A DNA stretch of 64,000 bases, from contig OX442317.1 of assembly GCA_949358305.1 (NCBI GenBank), positions 11,288,186-11,352,185 on the forward strand. The letters are read 5' to 3'. The translations under genes and the position numbers were made by a program. This DNA comes from Strigamia acuminata (taxonomy: Eukaryota > Arthropoda > Chilopoda > Geophilomorpha > Linotaeniidae). Below the pieces are notes generated by a model. The model did no database searches and was not told the origin of the DNA. It saw nothing but the letters and a program-made list of their open reading frames with translations. Shown piece after piece: positions 43,641-55,435 of the stretch (positions are counted from its first letter, which is position 1; each line of letters opens with the position of its first letter).

Positions 43641-45205
43641 CTATTTTATTTGTATTTTCAAAACACATGAAGGTAAGAGCGGTGATTTTTGACCTCACTC
43701 TACCAATTTCAATAAACGTCTGTGACCCAACTCTGCCATGCAGTTTTGCCGGAATGTCATGTGATTCCTTGTGGCCACTCCACAATTAGTTGTTTTGAAC
43801 CGCGAATGAGAAATTAGAAGTTTCTGTTAGACCGAATAGAGAGAAAAAATCATTTTCAGAGTGTGTCAGCGACCTATTTACGTGCTTTCTCTGGAGTTTG
43901 TTTAAATAAAAAGGCAATTTTTAAAAGTCTAGATGAATAATTATGTTAAATTGGGCCTGAAATTTAAGTTTTCTTAATAATCTGAAGCCTAATACTTTTT
44001 TTTGAAATTTTTAATAGAAATTTAGGCAAAATTCCTACATCTTGGACATCTAAATATGCTCAAATATTGGCTCAAACTTTAAAACAAATTCGTTGCACTC
44101 CTCTGAAAATTATTTATTATTTCTATTCGGGTCGACAGAAACTGTTAATTAAATTAAAATACTTGTGTTTTAACAATTGTAGTTTAAGTATATTTTAAGT
44201 TTAAATTTTGCGTGTGAGAATTTTAACTCTATTTTATCAAACCTTGAAATTCTTTATGAGCACAAATGAAGGATTTTACAATAATTGATATTACCTTTTT
44301 TTAGTTTATTCATCAGAGATGATATTTTAATCTTTCTTGCAACAATATATTTTATCAATTTTACTTACTTTTATCACATAAATAGATTGAGGATGCAAAG
44401 TGTACAAAACATTCATTCAAAATGATGTTTTAACAATATAGTTTGTTTAAATTTTCTTGTGGTCTTGCACATACATGTACTGTATTAATCTTCTGGATGT
44501 GTGTGACGAATAATAAGCAGGTTTTCATTTGCCAACATTTGAAAAGCATTATGGCGGCCATTTTATTCATCAAGAAGTGAATAGCAATTACATGGATCGA
44601 GGCTAACTGCACTCGATATACAAGCAGGACAAATCAGTAGTTAAAAAAAATTGATTTATCCTTTACAGAAAAGAATATTGTAAACCGGGCACAAACAATT
44701 GAAACAAATTAAGTAATCAAACAATAAATGCTCTTTTGAGCAAATGACAATACAATAATTTGTCACAAGCTACAAATTGGTTGCGATACCGTGACAAGCA
44801 AACATTATCAGCCAATTTACTAATAAGAGACAATAGGCATTAATCCTGAAACGTACGACATGAACCAGTCAAAGTGAAAAGATTAGGTGAAGTGCTAGGT
44901 CAAGTGATAGGTAAAATGATTGATAAATTGCTAGTTAAAATGCTAGTTGTATTGATAGGTTAAGTGCAATCCCATTTGCTTTCTGATTACTCCATACACA
45001 GTTACAGTTCTTGGCTAATTGATTTGACATATGATTTAATGATTGAAAATGGATTACTTGGGGATAACTTAATTAGTCAGACACCCTCTAACGTTTGCGA
45101 TAAGTGAATTGGCTAAATTTGTAGCTGTTATTCCAATACAATTTGTAAATCCATCGGCATGTCCATTGATAAATGACTGCCTACAAAAGCAAATGAACCG
45201 CCAAG
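43641..45205. other. no recognised gene
   Basis: AT-rich. About 44,880-44,970 has a run of imperfect 'aagtgctaggt/aaaatgctagtt' repeats. The minus ORF at 44,430-44,612 is not protein-like. Confidence 0.4.
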
Positions 45206-45345
45206 GGGTTGTCCATAAATTACGTAACGCAAATTTTGACCATTTTAGATCCCTCCACCCCTCCGTAACATGGCAACAAATTCCCAAACCCCCACCCCCT
45301 AATTACGTAATAAAACTGAAATTACCCCCAAAATTTTTCAAAAGT
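45206..45345. repeat. probable dispersed transposon end ('gttgtccataaattacgtaa')
   Basis: The stretch 'gttgtccataaattacgtaa' followed by a C-rich segment (ccctccacccctccgtaac, cccccaccccctaattacgt) looks like a widespread arthropod repeat end, with 'attacgtaa' recurring inverted within it. Assigned on pattern only. Confidence 0.35.
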
Positions 45346-45380
45346 CAATCTAAAAAGCGCGTATATAAAACCAAATATAA

Positions 45381-47932
45381 CTAAGTTTGGCCCTCTCCAT
45401 AGTGTACAAATCTTGACTGAAACGTTATTCTTTCCGCTACACTGTAACTTAAACCTTTATGGTCCATTACAATTTTTAACAACGCCTCGGGTATTAGGAC
45501 GTCAAGAAGGTAATTTCCTTCCTAAAATAAAACAAGAATGATAATTTCTGCACATAATGAATAATATAGTAAATTACCGTAGGCAAGAGCTGGCTAAACA
45601 TTGAATTCAATTCGGTCGCCACAAAAGTGGCTTGTTTTTCCGTGAACAGCTCGATATAAATCAACATGTTTTTTCTTTTGCGTGCACTGCAGAAATCTTT
45701 ATGTCGACTACAAACCTGCTGAAATTTTTGTTAAAAAAAATGCGCTTAAGGCTAGTTCACATACATGCGTTGCTGTAATAAAACGCATGAAAGTGCACAA
45801 AATTGCATGTTGCATCCGTCGACGCGCATGCATGTGAACTAGGCTTTAGTACTCACTCAATTTGCATTAGGGTTATATATTTGTACACACTATTTTCCCT
45901 TGTACAGAAATGTAAACTCACCTTTCCCTCGATAATATCCTTCAAAAAACCTTGGTTTTGTTTAATCAAAACTTCCAGTTGTGCTTCTGACAGGTCATGT
46001 ATTTCCCTGTAGATAAAAAAAATATTTTTTTGAGAATGGATTTTGTTTGTTAAATGTTTAACACTGACTTCATCACACTTTTAATAATTTGTGTGTTTAT
46101 TTGAGTGTCCATCTGGATGCTGTTTCTCCAACTCGGTGAGAGGTCACAGTTGATTTGGGTTGCCGGTATTTCTTCTCCTTTCTGCTTTTGTCTACGTCTT
46201 CTCCTCAAGACCGCCTTGTTTCTAGCCATTGTTTTTCTTGCCTTCTCTGCTATATCCCTTCTACGTTTCTCAATTTTAACGTATTGCTTCATTCTTAAGA
46301 CTGCACGTAATTTTTTCCTCTTTGATAAAGCCGCAAGTCTATCAATTTTCAGATCAGGATTTTCCGGTTCTCTTAAAATTATATTTGTCTTTTCAGTGTG
46401 TTTGTTAGGATCATCTAATGTTATTGTTTCTATTTTATTGGACTGGCAATATCTTGAAATATTTTTGTTGACAGATACGTAAACACACACGCAATCTTCA
46501 TCTTCATCCTTCTCGGGCGTATTATTTTTGTTAGATGAAACGTATGACGCTTTGCACTTTCCAAAATAAGGCTTTAACTATTTAAAGAAATATCATATTT
46601 TGATCAAAATCATATAAAGCCTCAAATGTACTTGTATATCATAATTGAGGACAGAAATAACGCCAGAAAATGTATACCATAACTTGGGACAGAAATAATA
46701 CCAAAAATTAATCCAGAAAATGTATACCATAACTTGGGACAGAAATAATACCAAAAATTAATCGGGCGGCCAACCGGTGACAACTGGAGATATTTTAATT
46801 GGTATATATTAAATTGTATTTATTAACTTCATGTTTTGTAATTTCAAATGTTTGTTAGCTTTTGAAATTCGTCAATACTGGATATTTAAACACGTCATTG
46901 TTAAATATTGAATAGCAAATTGCCATATTAATTATTGAATGGCAAATTGCTATATAGTTCTAGGTTAGCTCTGGGTTAGTTGGAATAAATAATTTTTTTA
47001 CCTGATTTCTCAATAACATCTGTATAGTTTTAGTTTCTGTGTAAAAGTTCAAGCAAAGACATGCGAACAGTTTAACGTCACACTCAGTGAAGAGTTCGTA
47101 TTTATTTGCTAAATATAAAAAAAAATTAACATTTTTTAAATATCCGTTCATACATACTACTTACTTATTTCGTTTTTCATTAGATGTGGCTGGTCTGATT
47201 GGCTTATCTTCTTAAAGAAATACATTAGTTGAAAGGAGGGTTCTAAACAATAACATGTTCTAATTTTAGTTTTTAAACTTGTCTTATTCAAACTTTGCTT
47301 ACTGCTAAATTTTTCTATTGGAGTCGAATCGATATCCTCGTTTAAATATCTGAGTTTATCACTTTGTAAAAAATTCTTTATAATTTTGACCAGCAGCATT
47401 TTAAGCTTCTACATTATTTTATAAATAAAATAGTAAAAAAGAAATTAAGTTACATGCATATAGCAATTGCAATGGACGGATCTAGTTTTTCGGGAGCCCT
47501 GGGCTTGAGGCTTTTTCGGGACCCCCATTATCAAAATTTTTAATAGCAACTTTAGTTTTTTTAGTAACCTTTTTTTTCGTCTATTACCTTGTGTCTTGGG
47601 GTTCCTAGAATTCGGTGGGAGACTGGGCTCAAGCCCCATTAGCCCTATGCCAGATCCGCCCCCTGTAATTACCAAAAAGATTGTGTCGGTGAACCATGAT
47701 TGTGTCGGTGAATTTTCCCAACCATCGCCGACAAATGTTTCACTATTTACAACACATTTTCTATCATAGATCTAGAAATTAATTAACAAAATAACAATAA
47801 AAATGTTTGCAAAATTATTATATTGACAATTACTAGTAGACTTACCTGAAAGACGTGTGACAGTTTAGCGAATTTCATTTTACGCTTCGCGTGAGGCTGA
47901 ATGCACAAATCTGTGGTTGTAACACACTCTGA
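45381..47932 (-). CDS. unidentified gene, last seven exons; weak PWWP3/MUM1-like C-terminus
   Basis: Minus-strand exons 47846-47932, 47165-47408, 47002-47108, 46069-46577, 45922-46006, 45578-45718 and 45381-45521 join in one open frame (about 437 codons) with GT/AG introns. The large intron before 47408 carries a MITE. The middle exon is strongly basic (KRKKLRAVLRMKQYVKIEKR, RRRRRQKQKGEE), suggesting nuclear location. The C-terminus reads LSEAQLEVLIKQNQGFLKDI, then TFVATELNSMFSQLLPTEGN and YLLDVLIPEALLKIV. The last motif resembles 'F-LEVLLPEAII' and the preceding helical region of MUM1/PWWP3 proteins, a chromatin-associated family, but no PWWP domain is seen in these exons. The 5' end (any exons upstream of 47932) was not found. 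The resemblance is inference; the gene structure is well supported by phase agreement at six splice junctions. Confidence 0.65.
46650..46762. repeat. ~62-bp direct repeat in intron
   Basis: The stretch 'ccagaaaatgtataccataa' followed by 'cttgggacagaaataat' and 'accaaaaattaat' occurs twice in tandem, with a partial copy before. It lies in the intron between exons 47002-47108 and 46069-46577. Confidence 0.8.
47471..47668. mobile_element. ~198-bp MITE, ends GG(A/G)CGGATCT
   Basis: Left end ggacggatctag and inverted right end gggcggatctgg; inward, inverted 'ggcttgag' / 'ctcaagcc'. Typical short hAT-like MITE sitting in an intron of the unidentified gene. Confidence 0.65.
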
Positions 47933-49573
47933 CTGTAATTTGAAAAACATTATTTGTTATAAGTACTGGTTCCATATTAAATTAAATTAAAAATTCATAA
48001 TTTCTAAAAGGAATTTATGATTAATTGGTTGATTCAAAATGAAAGTAAGTAATTTATAACGTCAGAGATAGATAAAGTTATTCATTTTGAGTATTATTTC
48101 GATTTTATCACTTTGGTGTTGCATTGATGAAATTTATTTTCAAAGGTTTGCTTTAGAAAAAATGGTAATTGTATTTATAAATATTTAAAAGTTGAATTAT
48201 TAATAAGTGCGTAAATTAAAGAGCTGTTTGCGGATTGGGAGTTTAACATTGTTGAATTAATGAAATGAAAGGAGATTAAAATTGTTGAGTTATATTTTAA
48301 TTAATTACTGAAAGTTCAGATTGGGTTCCTGAATTAAATTGACTGATTTTATTACACAAATTGTTAAACGAATTGTTTCGTTACAAATAAATATAATGAA
48401 AATTATGAAATAATAGATATGTTTGATAAAAAACGCCATCTGGGTTATGAATTGAATTACTAATGAATGCGTCGCGTTTATCCTTGTAAGGATTTCTTTT
48501 TTGCATGGTTGAGAATCATTTCTGGAACTCTAGAAAAAGAGTTATTTGGGTTCTTTTTAAAGTTGTGAGTCGCCAATTTATTTTCTTCAGTCAACTTATC
48601 CGTGCTTGGCTTTACCTAACCTCATTCACCTGACCTCTAACCACTTCCTTATAAGTACCTTTAAATTCATTTGGCTTAGAAATAAAAAGGATTGCCGATT
48701 AATTGCTTGGCTCAGAACCTTAATACGCACTTAAAATCAATTTTAATTACTTTAATTTTTAAAAAAAAATATTACTTCTCCTCTATTTGCAAATGATTAT
48801 GTCATTAGAAATAAAAAGAATTAACTTTTTTTATACATGAAATATTAAGATTATTTATTTTAACAAATAAATAAATAAGTTATTTAATTAGCTCACTGTC
48901 ATGCCAGTCTTTTTTCTCCGGCCTTCTGTGGTTTAGTCTTTTTTTTAGTTGATCCTTTTCAGTTTCAGTGTTTTTTTTAAATTAGAATTTAGATTGTCTT
49001 TGTGCACTAGTACTTTCTCCCGGCATTATAATTACATCTCTTATTTTTTCAACCCTTTTTATTGAACATTTCATTTTCAACCATGTTTCTAACTAAATTT
49101 CTTAGGAATTTACAAAAAAACTGATTAACAATATAACACAAAGCATTTATTGTAACTTTCTAGGGGTCTACAAATCTAAGAACAAGAATATAGGTTAAAC
49201 AAGATACCAGCATGACCATCATCCAATCTCATTAGAAAAGTGCTTCATGAATGTTAATTTCTCTCTGTTCGTTCACATGCTCTCCTCTCACCTAAAACTT
49301 GCTAGTTTTTACAATGTCATCGACCTGCTGCTTGCCTCCATTGCGCATCAACCACTGCGCATCAATCAAAACATTTAACTTTGAACCATAAACAGGAATG
49401 TGAACCCTCTGTTTTCACAGATACATATTGACTTAAAACTTTTATTGAAGTATAATGTTGGGATGAAAACATTTAATTATAATTGTCACTAAAATTTCAA
49501 CGAATGATTTGTTCAGATTAATATTCAAACAATTTCAAACTTGTGGTTTTTCACTCAGACCCCTCAAAATATG
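47933..49573. other. no gene identified between unidentified gene and IAP
   Basis: AT-rich. It may hold the missing 5' exons of the gene ending at 45,381, but no splice-compatible exon was convincing. Confidence 0.4.
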
Positions 49574-50968
49574 TTAAGAAAAAAATGTCTGTACAGTGGC
49601 ATGAATTTTGTTTCGGCATAATGGACAAAATTTAAACTTGAACGCACATTTTGAACAGCAAACTAAATGCCCACAGGGTAAAAGCACGATACTGATTTCA
49701 GCATCCATACAAATTTTGCACATCTTGATTTCCTTTAATTGTCTGTTTTTGTCCTCTGATGACAAAGTATTTAATTCGAGATCTTCATTTTGTGTTTCAA
49801 TCGGTGGTTCGGGCAGGGTGGATAAAATAGAAGAATGTTGTGTCATTGTTTCAACAGCAAACTCCCGTCTCTTCATCGAACTGAGAAAACTGCAATTTTT
49901 AAACCAACGCTCATGCTCTGTAAAAGCGTCCTCGTTCACCTTCCAATTCCTCAGCCCGCCATCACAAGAAAAACAGCGAACATGGTCGCTCAAACCGGTG
50001 TAATAAAAACCCGCTTTCGCTAAGGAACTCGGAGCCACCGGAATGGCCTTTGGCCAGGTTTGGTACGTTTTTAGTCTACTTTCATACGTTGCATAATTGA
50101 GATGTCTCGGTGCTTTGTGTTCGGTGATCCCCAAAAGCGAAAGCTTCAACGGTGTCATTCTTCCTTTTTCCGGTCTTGAAAATACTGCCATCTCATAGTT
50201 ATATTTCCGAGTAACATCACCCCCCCACGTCACATCCAGTGGCATCGAAACATCGATTCCTTCGTCTTCTGACGGGCAACGTAACGGTATGTTTCGGACA
50301 TCAAAGTTTTTCACGAACGGACAATTAGGAAAATGTTTTTTATGCTCTGTGGCAGGAATATCCCCGGTCTCCCATTGTCCGAGGATTCCATTACAGAAGA
50401 AACATTGGACTTTGTCTTGGTCTCTCAAATAGAAAAATCCGTTTCGAGCCAAATCTCCCGATTCTACGATCTTCGACGGCCACCCCTGAAATGTCTTGAG
50501 TCGTTCTGCTTCGCTTATTAAGTCGTTGAAACTTTCCCATGTTTTAACGTCAGACGCGTTTGACATGTCGGCAGTTGCTGCCGAAACTGGCAGCTTTGTG
50601 GGTGTCGACGACATGGGAGCGAGTGTTGAAACAGTGTCATTGAAATGTAACAAATCTTCTCTTTGACCTAAAGTCGGGGTGTGGAGACTAGCTTCTTGCG
50701 CAAAAATCGGTACGTTGTTGGATTTGTTCAAGATGAAATCACATTTTGGACTTAAGTTGGCGTGTCTGTGAATGACTTGGTCTGCAAAACCCCATATGGC
50801 GATCGTTTTTCTACAACTAAAACATTTGACGATCGATGCCTTCCCTGTATAAAAAAGTCCGGCTTTGGCTAATCTTTTTGCTTTTATTGGCGTTTTTTCT
50901 GGGGAAAACGTGAAAGAATCTAATCGATGACGCTCGAATTCCATGCAGCTGCTGTTAGCAGTTTTCAT
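49574..50968 (-). CDS. inhibitor of apoptosis, three BIR domains and RING, 464 aa
   Basis: XIAP/DIAP2-type protein: BIR domains bind and block caspases or IAP-binding-motif proteins, and the RING acts as an E3 ubiquitin ligase. BIR1 (about residues 11-78) has CFSC and HRHANLSPKC; BIR2 (about 150-220) has GFFYLRDQDKVQCFFC, GQWETGD and EHKKHFPNC; BIR3 (about 296-365) has GFYYTGLSDHVRCFSC, GGLRNWK and EHERWFKNC. All zinc ligands (C-C-H-C) are present in each. The RING (about 417-456) reads CKICMDAEISIVLLPCGHLV, then CCSKCAFKFKFCPLC (C3HC4). The BIR3-RING linker is only about 50 residues, with no visible UBA domain, which DIAP2 and XIAP have. There are no introns. BIR1 lacks the usual GxxxxW...GD groove residues (AIWGFADQV), so it may not bind IBM peptides. 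It is expressed away from the gene upstream; ATG at 50968. Confidence 0.95.
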   Translation of the reverse strand: MKTANSSCMEFERHRLDSFTFSPEKTPIKAKRLAKAGLFYTGKASIVKCFSCRKTIAIWGFADQVIHRHANLSPKCDFILNKSNNVPIFAQEASLHTPTLGQREDLLHFNDTVSTLAPMSSTPTKLPVSAATADMSNASDVKTWESFNDLISEAERLKTFQGWPSKIVESGDLARNGFFYLRDQDKVQCFFCNGILGQWETGDIPATEHKKHFPNCPFVKNFDVRNIPLRCPSEDEGIDVSMPLDVTWGGDVTRKYNYEMAVFSRPEKGRMTPLKLSLLGITEHKAPRHLNYATYESRLKTYQTWPKAIPVAPSSLAKAGFYYTGLSDHVRCFSCDGGLRNWKVNEDAFTEHERWFKNCSFLSSMKRREFAVETMTQHSSILSTLPEPPIETQNEDLELNTLSSEDKNRQLKEIKMCKICMDAEISIVLLPCGHLVCCSKCAFKFKFCPLCRNKIHATVQTFFS

Positions 50969-52230
50969 TTTATTACTGTAATTAGGAGTTGTGGTTTTGC
51001 CAGCATTTTAAATTGTCAGCGTTTTTAAATTTAACGTTTTTTAATTAATATTTTTATTTTTTTTAAATTATATTTTCCAGCGTTTATTTTTGTCAGCCTT
51101 ATTGTTTCCAGCGTGTAATATATTAAAATAAATTAAACAATAATGAAAATTAATAAATAAATAAATTTGCCATTTATTTGGCATTCAGCATTTTTCAGTA
51201 AATGCAATGTTTTGTGTAAATTTAATTTGCTAGCGTTTTAAATTACAGCATTTTTAAAAGATTTTAGACATTAAGAGAAAAGTAAATATATTATTCAAGA
51301 GCCTCCATATTGGTTTTTTATGTCATCAAATTATTTCCTAAAGACAGAAATATCAGAAATGTTTCTTTTCAATTCACTGGCAGACTTGTTTACTTCTGAC
51401 GTTGTTATTCGTCTGCTTTGTCTAATTTAGATCAGTCTAACTGCATGTTTGATAGCCATTTGAATAGGAAAAGTTAATCGAAGACTGTTTTACCAGCAAA
51501 AAACTTAATTGTGTAGTTACATTTAATAATATATTATTATTTTTAGAAAAACACAATTTCACATTTTTGCTTCACTTTAGTTAGATTCTTCTTGAAACCA
51601 AGCATAAAGAGTAAAAAGAACAAAATTAATTAACATATTTAAAAATCTAAGCAAGTCCTATGAAATAAAGAGATGTCCATTGAATTTTAAATCAACTGTG
51701 TTTAAAATTTTGAGAGTCAAATCAAACTAGAGAGATATTCATTGATGTCGTCCAATCATTTCTTTTGATAAGGCAAATACATAGAATAGAGGCAACAAAA
51801 CAAAATGTTGGTTATTAATTTATTTATATTTATTTATTTGTTTGTTTATATATTTTTATTTATTTATTAATAATTTATTTTATTTTATTTTATTCCCTAT
51901 TAGCAGGTACCTAAAGGGGCTTTTGCCCCCACTAAAGGGACCTTTTGCCCCCACTAAAGGGGCCTAAATAGGGGATACATAGGGTGTCTAGAAAGGGGTA
52001 GGGGTCTATTTGATCTTTAAATTCTTGTTTTATGTATTTTAAATAAAAACTTTAATTATCAAAAAAAAATTTATAAAGCGGAGTTTTGTTTATTTAATTT
52101 TTTTGAGTAAAAATTCGATTCAATAGCAGTTGTCATATTTTTAGGAATGTGAGAGGCACGTGATTGAGGGGTTTGACTCACTATAATATAGTATAATATA
52201 ATATAATATAATAATATATATAATTTTAGG
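50969..52230. other. AT-rich, low-complexity; no gene
   Basis: Includes a TTTA-rich run at about 51,820-51,890, a short duplicated 'cttttgcccccactaaaggg' element at 51,915-51,965, and a TATAA microsatellite at about 52,190-52,220. No exon was recognised. Confidence 0.5.
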
Positions 52231-53500
52231 ACTAACGAAGTGCAACATTGATCTAGTGCGGAATGCAAACATTGTTAATTGAATAGGTGCGGAAGGCAAA
52301 CATTGTTAATTGAATACATTGTTAATTGAATAAGCGTGGAAAAAATACAGGCATGTGCAGAATACAATTTCCAATCGTTTGAGCCTGGTTTCACAATTTA
52401 TAGATAGTTTTTTAAGTACCGAAACGAACAAAATTCATATAAAGACGAAATAAAATGACGCATAAAAGCGTTTAAATTGCAAACACCCAAAACAGCATAA
52501 AACCGATTCATAGACCACTCCAATTGTGGTTTTTAGAATAAAAACACAGATAAAAATCAATAAATAAAAATAAAAAGTAATAAAAATGCCATTAAACCGT
52601 GTTGAAAGGATGCTGAAACATCGCGAACACGATGCGAAAACATCATGGTAGAAATTTTCCACCAATACGCTTTTGTTGTGTTGTCGCGACAAAAACAATT
52701 TTTTTTCGGTTAATCTAATGCGCCAATAATGCAGTGGGCGGGCGTGGAAGATCGCCTTTCTTATAAATGGATTGCAATGCTAAAGAGTTTGAGAACCCCT
52801 GATCTACACTAAATAATTCTAAAATGTGATCAATCTGGATATAACTCAAAGTTACACTCAGTGATCAAATCAGACCGTGTGTTCAATCTGATCAACTAGA
52901 AATACAGGTATGTATGTTTTTGTTACTTTATTTTCTTTGTTCCTTTTGGTCAGCATGTATGCCATTAAAAACGTCATCACTTGCAAAGAAATGTGTTAAA
53001 AAAAGTACTTTAGCAAAAAGGACCACTTCCATTTGCATTTTTCTTTTGAGTTAGTGACACGATCTGCATCTGCGCATGCGTCATTACTTCAATGATTAGG
53101 TGCATTCATTTATAAGTGACAAAGAAAAATCAAAAGAATCAATTTGTCTCCTTTGCAAATTGATTTTTGGTGACTTATCAGGAGAGCGGTTCCTGACTTC
53201 TTTTATTTTATCATATTTTGCCGATAAAGAGTCGCTCTCGAAGTGTTGCCGCTCTCGAATAGTAGCTGTGGCTGAGGCATCAAGAATACAGTATGGTATT
53301 TTTGCAAAAAAAATACCATTCAGCGCTCAGGCAATTCTAAAATTGCCTAGGCGCGGAACATAATAAAAACACCATTCCGCGCTCAGGTAGTTCTAAAATT
53401 GCCTAGGCGCGAAAATCAAGCATTCACAATTGAAGTGGCGCAGACTGGATAAGAGTGGAATTGTATTCCGCACCTATTCATTCCGCGCCATTTATATTTT
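52231..53500. mobile_element. possible transposon with inverted AATAGGTGCGGAA ends
   Basis: The left side (52,256-52,330) carries 'gaataggtgcggaaggc' and related gcgga words; the right side (53,380-53,490) carries the inverse 'ttccgcacctattcattcc' and 'attccgcgct' with 'attgcctaggcgcg' duplicated at 53,340 and 53,398. Similar motifs occur at 250-500. Boundaries and class are uncertain. Confidence 0.4.
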
Positions 53501-53845
53501 TAAAAACTAAACGAAGTGATCGTTTAGATAAAGTTTCCTCAGCTATATTTTAGCGTTGTTTTAAATCAAATATAGTGATAAAGGCGAAAAAGCGAATTAC
53601 GGCGAATATTGGAATAACGCGCATTGCAGTGAAGCTTTCCCTGTTTCCTAGCAACAGATCGTAGCAGACGAACGCGCAGACAGGATTTAGAAGTCTAATA
53701 TGTAATGCTTCCCTGCATTACGGATGTTTACTTATTTATTTCGTGTTTCTAAAAAAAAACATAGTCTATCTGTTTCAAATTATGGTATACATTTCAGGTT
53801 TATTTGATTTTTATCATTATAAAAATGGAAAATTAATATAATTAA

Positions 53846-54229
53846 CCCTACCCACCCCAACCTAGGGTCAATTTTGACATCCAAAAGTGTTTTTATTTTT
53901 TTTCTCAAAAACTATTGGGATTTTCATTCTGAAATTTCATGTATTTTCATTTAACATCATAACAAACAATAAAAAAAATAATAGATTTAAAAATCTCAAA
54001 AAAAACTTTCACAAAATTTCTTTGTTTACTCACTACATTTGAATGCAATGTCTATTATTTCTGTTGATCTCTTTTGACAAATACCGAATTGCTAAAATTT
54101 CTTCATAAACATGAAATACTCAGAGAATAAAATCATTTTCACTCATTTTTAGAAAATTTTTTTCGGCTTGGGGTCAAAAATGACCCGGTTGGGTGAGTAA
54201 GGGATTTTTTTTAGGTTGGGGCTGCAGGG
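53846..54229. mobile_element. 384-bp piggyBac-like non-autonomous element (TTAA TSD)
   Basis: Flanked on both sides by TTAA (53842-53845 and 54230-54233). The ends are CCCTACCCACCCC and, inverted, CCCTGCAGCCCC, each followed inward by 'caacctaggg/aaaaaatccctt' and by GGGTCAATTTTGAC / GGGTCAAAAATGACCC. CCCT...AGGG ends with TTAA duplication are the piggyBac superfamily signature. No transposase is present. Confidence 0.85.
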
Positions 54230-54587
54230 TTAAATTACATTTAAATAAATTTAGTAAACAATAAAATAAATAATACTTGCCGTTGGTTTTTGTAGAAACT
54301 AGAAATTAGACTTTCTAAAGTCACAACTTCTACATAAAGTGGTTCAAGAAGATAAAACTGCCGGCAACATAAAATTTATTACTTCTTCATTTTCTATTTT
54401 TTACACTGCAATCATATTATTTGCACAATTTTCTCACGAACTTTAAACTAGTTTGCTTAAACTAGTTAATAAATTGAGACAGAATTCAGGGCGAGTTAAT
54501 TACACACTTCTTGAATTGCATTTGTAATTTTGACATGCAAAAAAAACTTTCAATTATTTTGAGAGAAACTTTTTTTTTTATGACAAT

Positions 54588-54650
54588 ACAGTCGAAACTC
54601 TTTATAACGAATCATAATATAACGAATTATTGATATAAGGAATACCTAAA
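54588..54650. mobile_element. single pogo/Tigger-like end
   Basis: 'cagtcgaaactctttataac' followed by 'gaatcataatataacgaa' resembles the CAGTnnAACCTCTnTATAACG ends of pogo/Tigger elements. No partner end was found in the window. Confidence 0.4.
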
Positions 54651-54689
54651 GATGACTTATTTGGTTGGCTGACCATAGAACACTATGTG

Positions 54690-55010
54690 AAAATATTTCT
54701 ATCCAACTTATTTTAGTCATCTTAAGTTAATTTTTTTCATTTTAAAATGAAAACAAATCAGCTAAAATAAAACCAGCCATTGTGGCAAAAATTAAATTTC
54801 TACTGCAAAAATACTGAATTTCTTCAATAAATGTATTCAAATTTGCATTATTATGCAAAGAAAAGAAAAACAACTGTATTTTTTAAATGCCTAAATTATT
54901 TTATTTTCTAAGAATTAAAATTTTCAATTTGCTGATTTGTTTTCCTTTTATTTAAAAGGAAACAGTTAACTTAAAGTGATTAAGATCAGTTGAATATAAT
55001 TTATTTGAAA
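54690..55010. mobile_element. MITE with ~65-bp inverted arms
   Basis: Left arm from about 54,701 (atccaacttattttagtcat, cttaagttaa, aaatgaaaacaaatcagc) is mirrored by the right arm ending near 54,994 (gctgatttgttttcc, gttaacttaaagtga, gatcagttgaat). A solo arm recurs at 55,960-56,035. Confidence 0.75.
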
Positions 55011-55435
55011 AAGTTTAACTCATTTGTTTAATTTCCACAATTAAAATTGTTGCCGGACAAAATGCTCTCTTTTCGCAGTAGCCAATGAAATGCAAGCATT
55101 CCACATTTCTTTAATAAATCCTTACTTATAAAAGAGACAACTTCTCTTGTCTCTTCTCTGAACTTCTTCAGAAGTTGTCTAGTACAACAACACTATACCA
55201 GTCCAGCCTTTAGGTAATTATGTTTTTAATCATACGATTTTTACACCAAAAGATAGAGGTTTTTCTCTTTAACAAACCCTGAAAAGCGCAAATCTCTAGC
55301 CCTCTTACTTTCCGAGTAGCAACCATTTGAATATGCTGCAAAAAAAGATTTTTACTAAATTTCCGAATCTAGTGCCACAGTTTTACACCCCTATATCTCA
55401 ACAACCTGACTACGGCGACCGTTTCAATATGGCGC

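Noticed and set aside
49608-50521. Plus-strand ORFs opposite the IAP gene
   Set aside because: Antisense shadows of conserved BIR/RING coding sequence.
51900-51990. Mitochondrial insertion (gggg/cccc-rich stretch)
   Set aside because: It is a short duplicated 22-bp word without any mitochondrial gene-like sequence.
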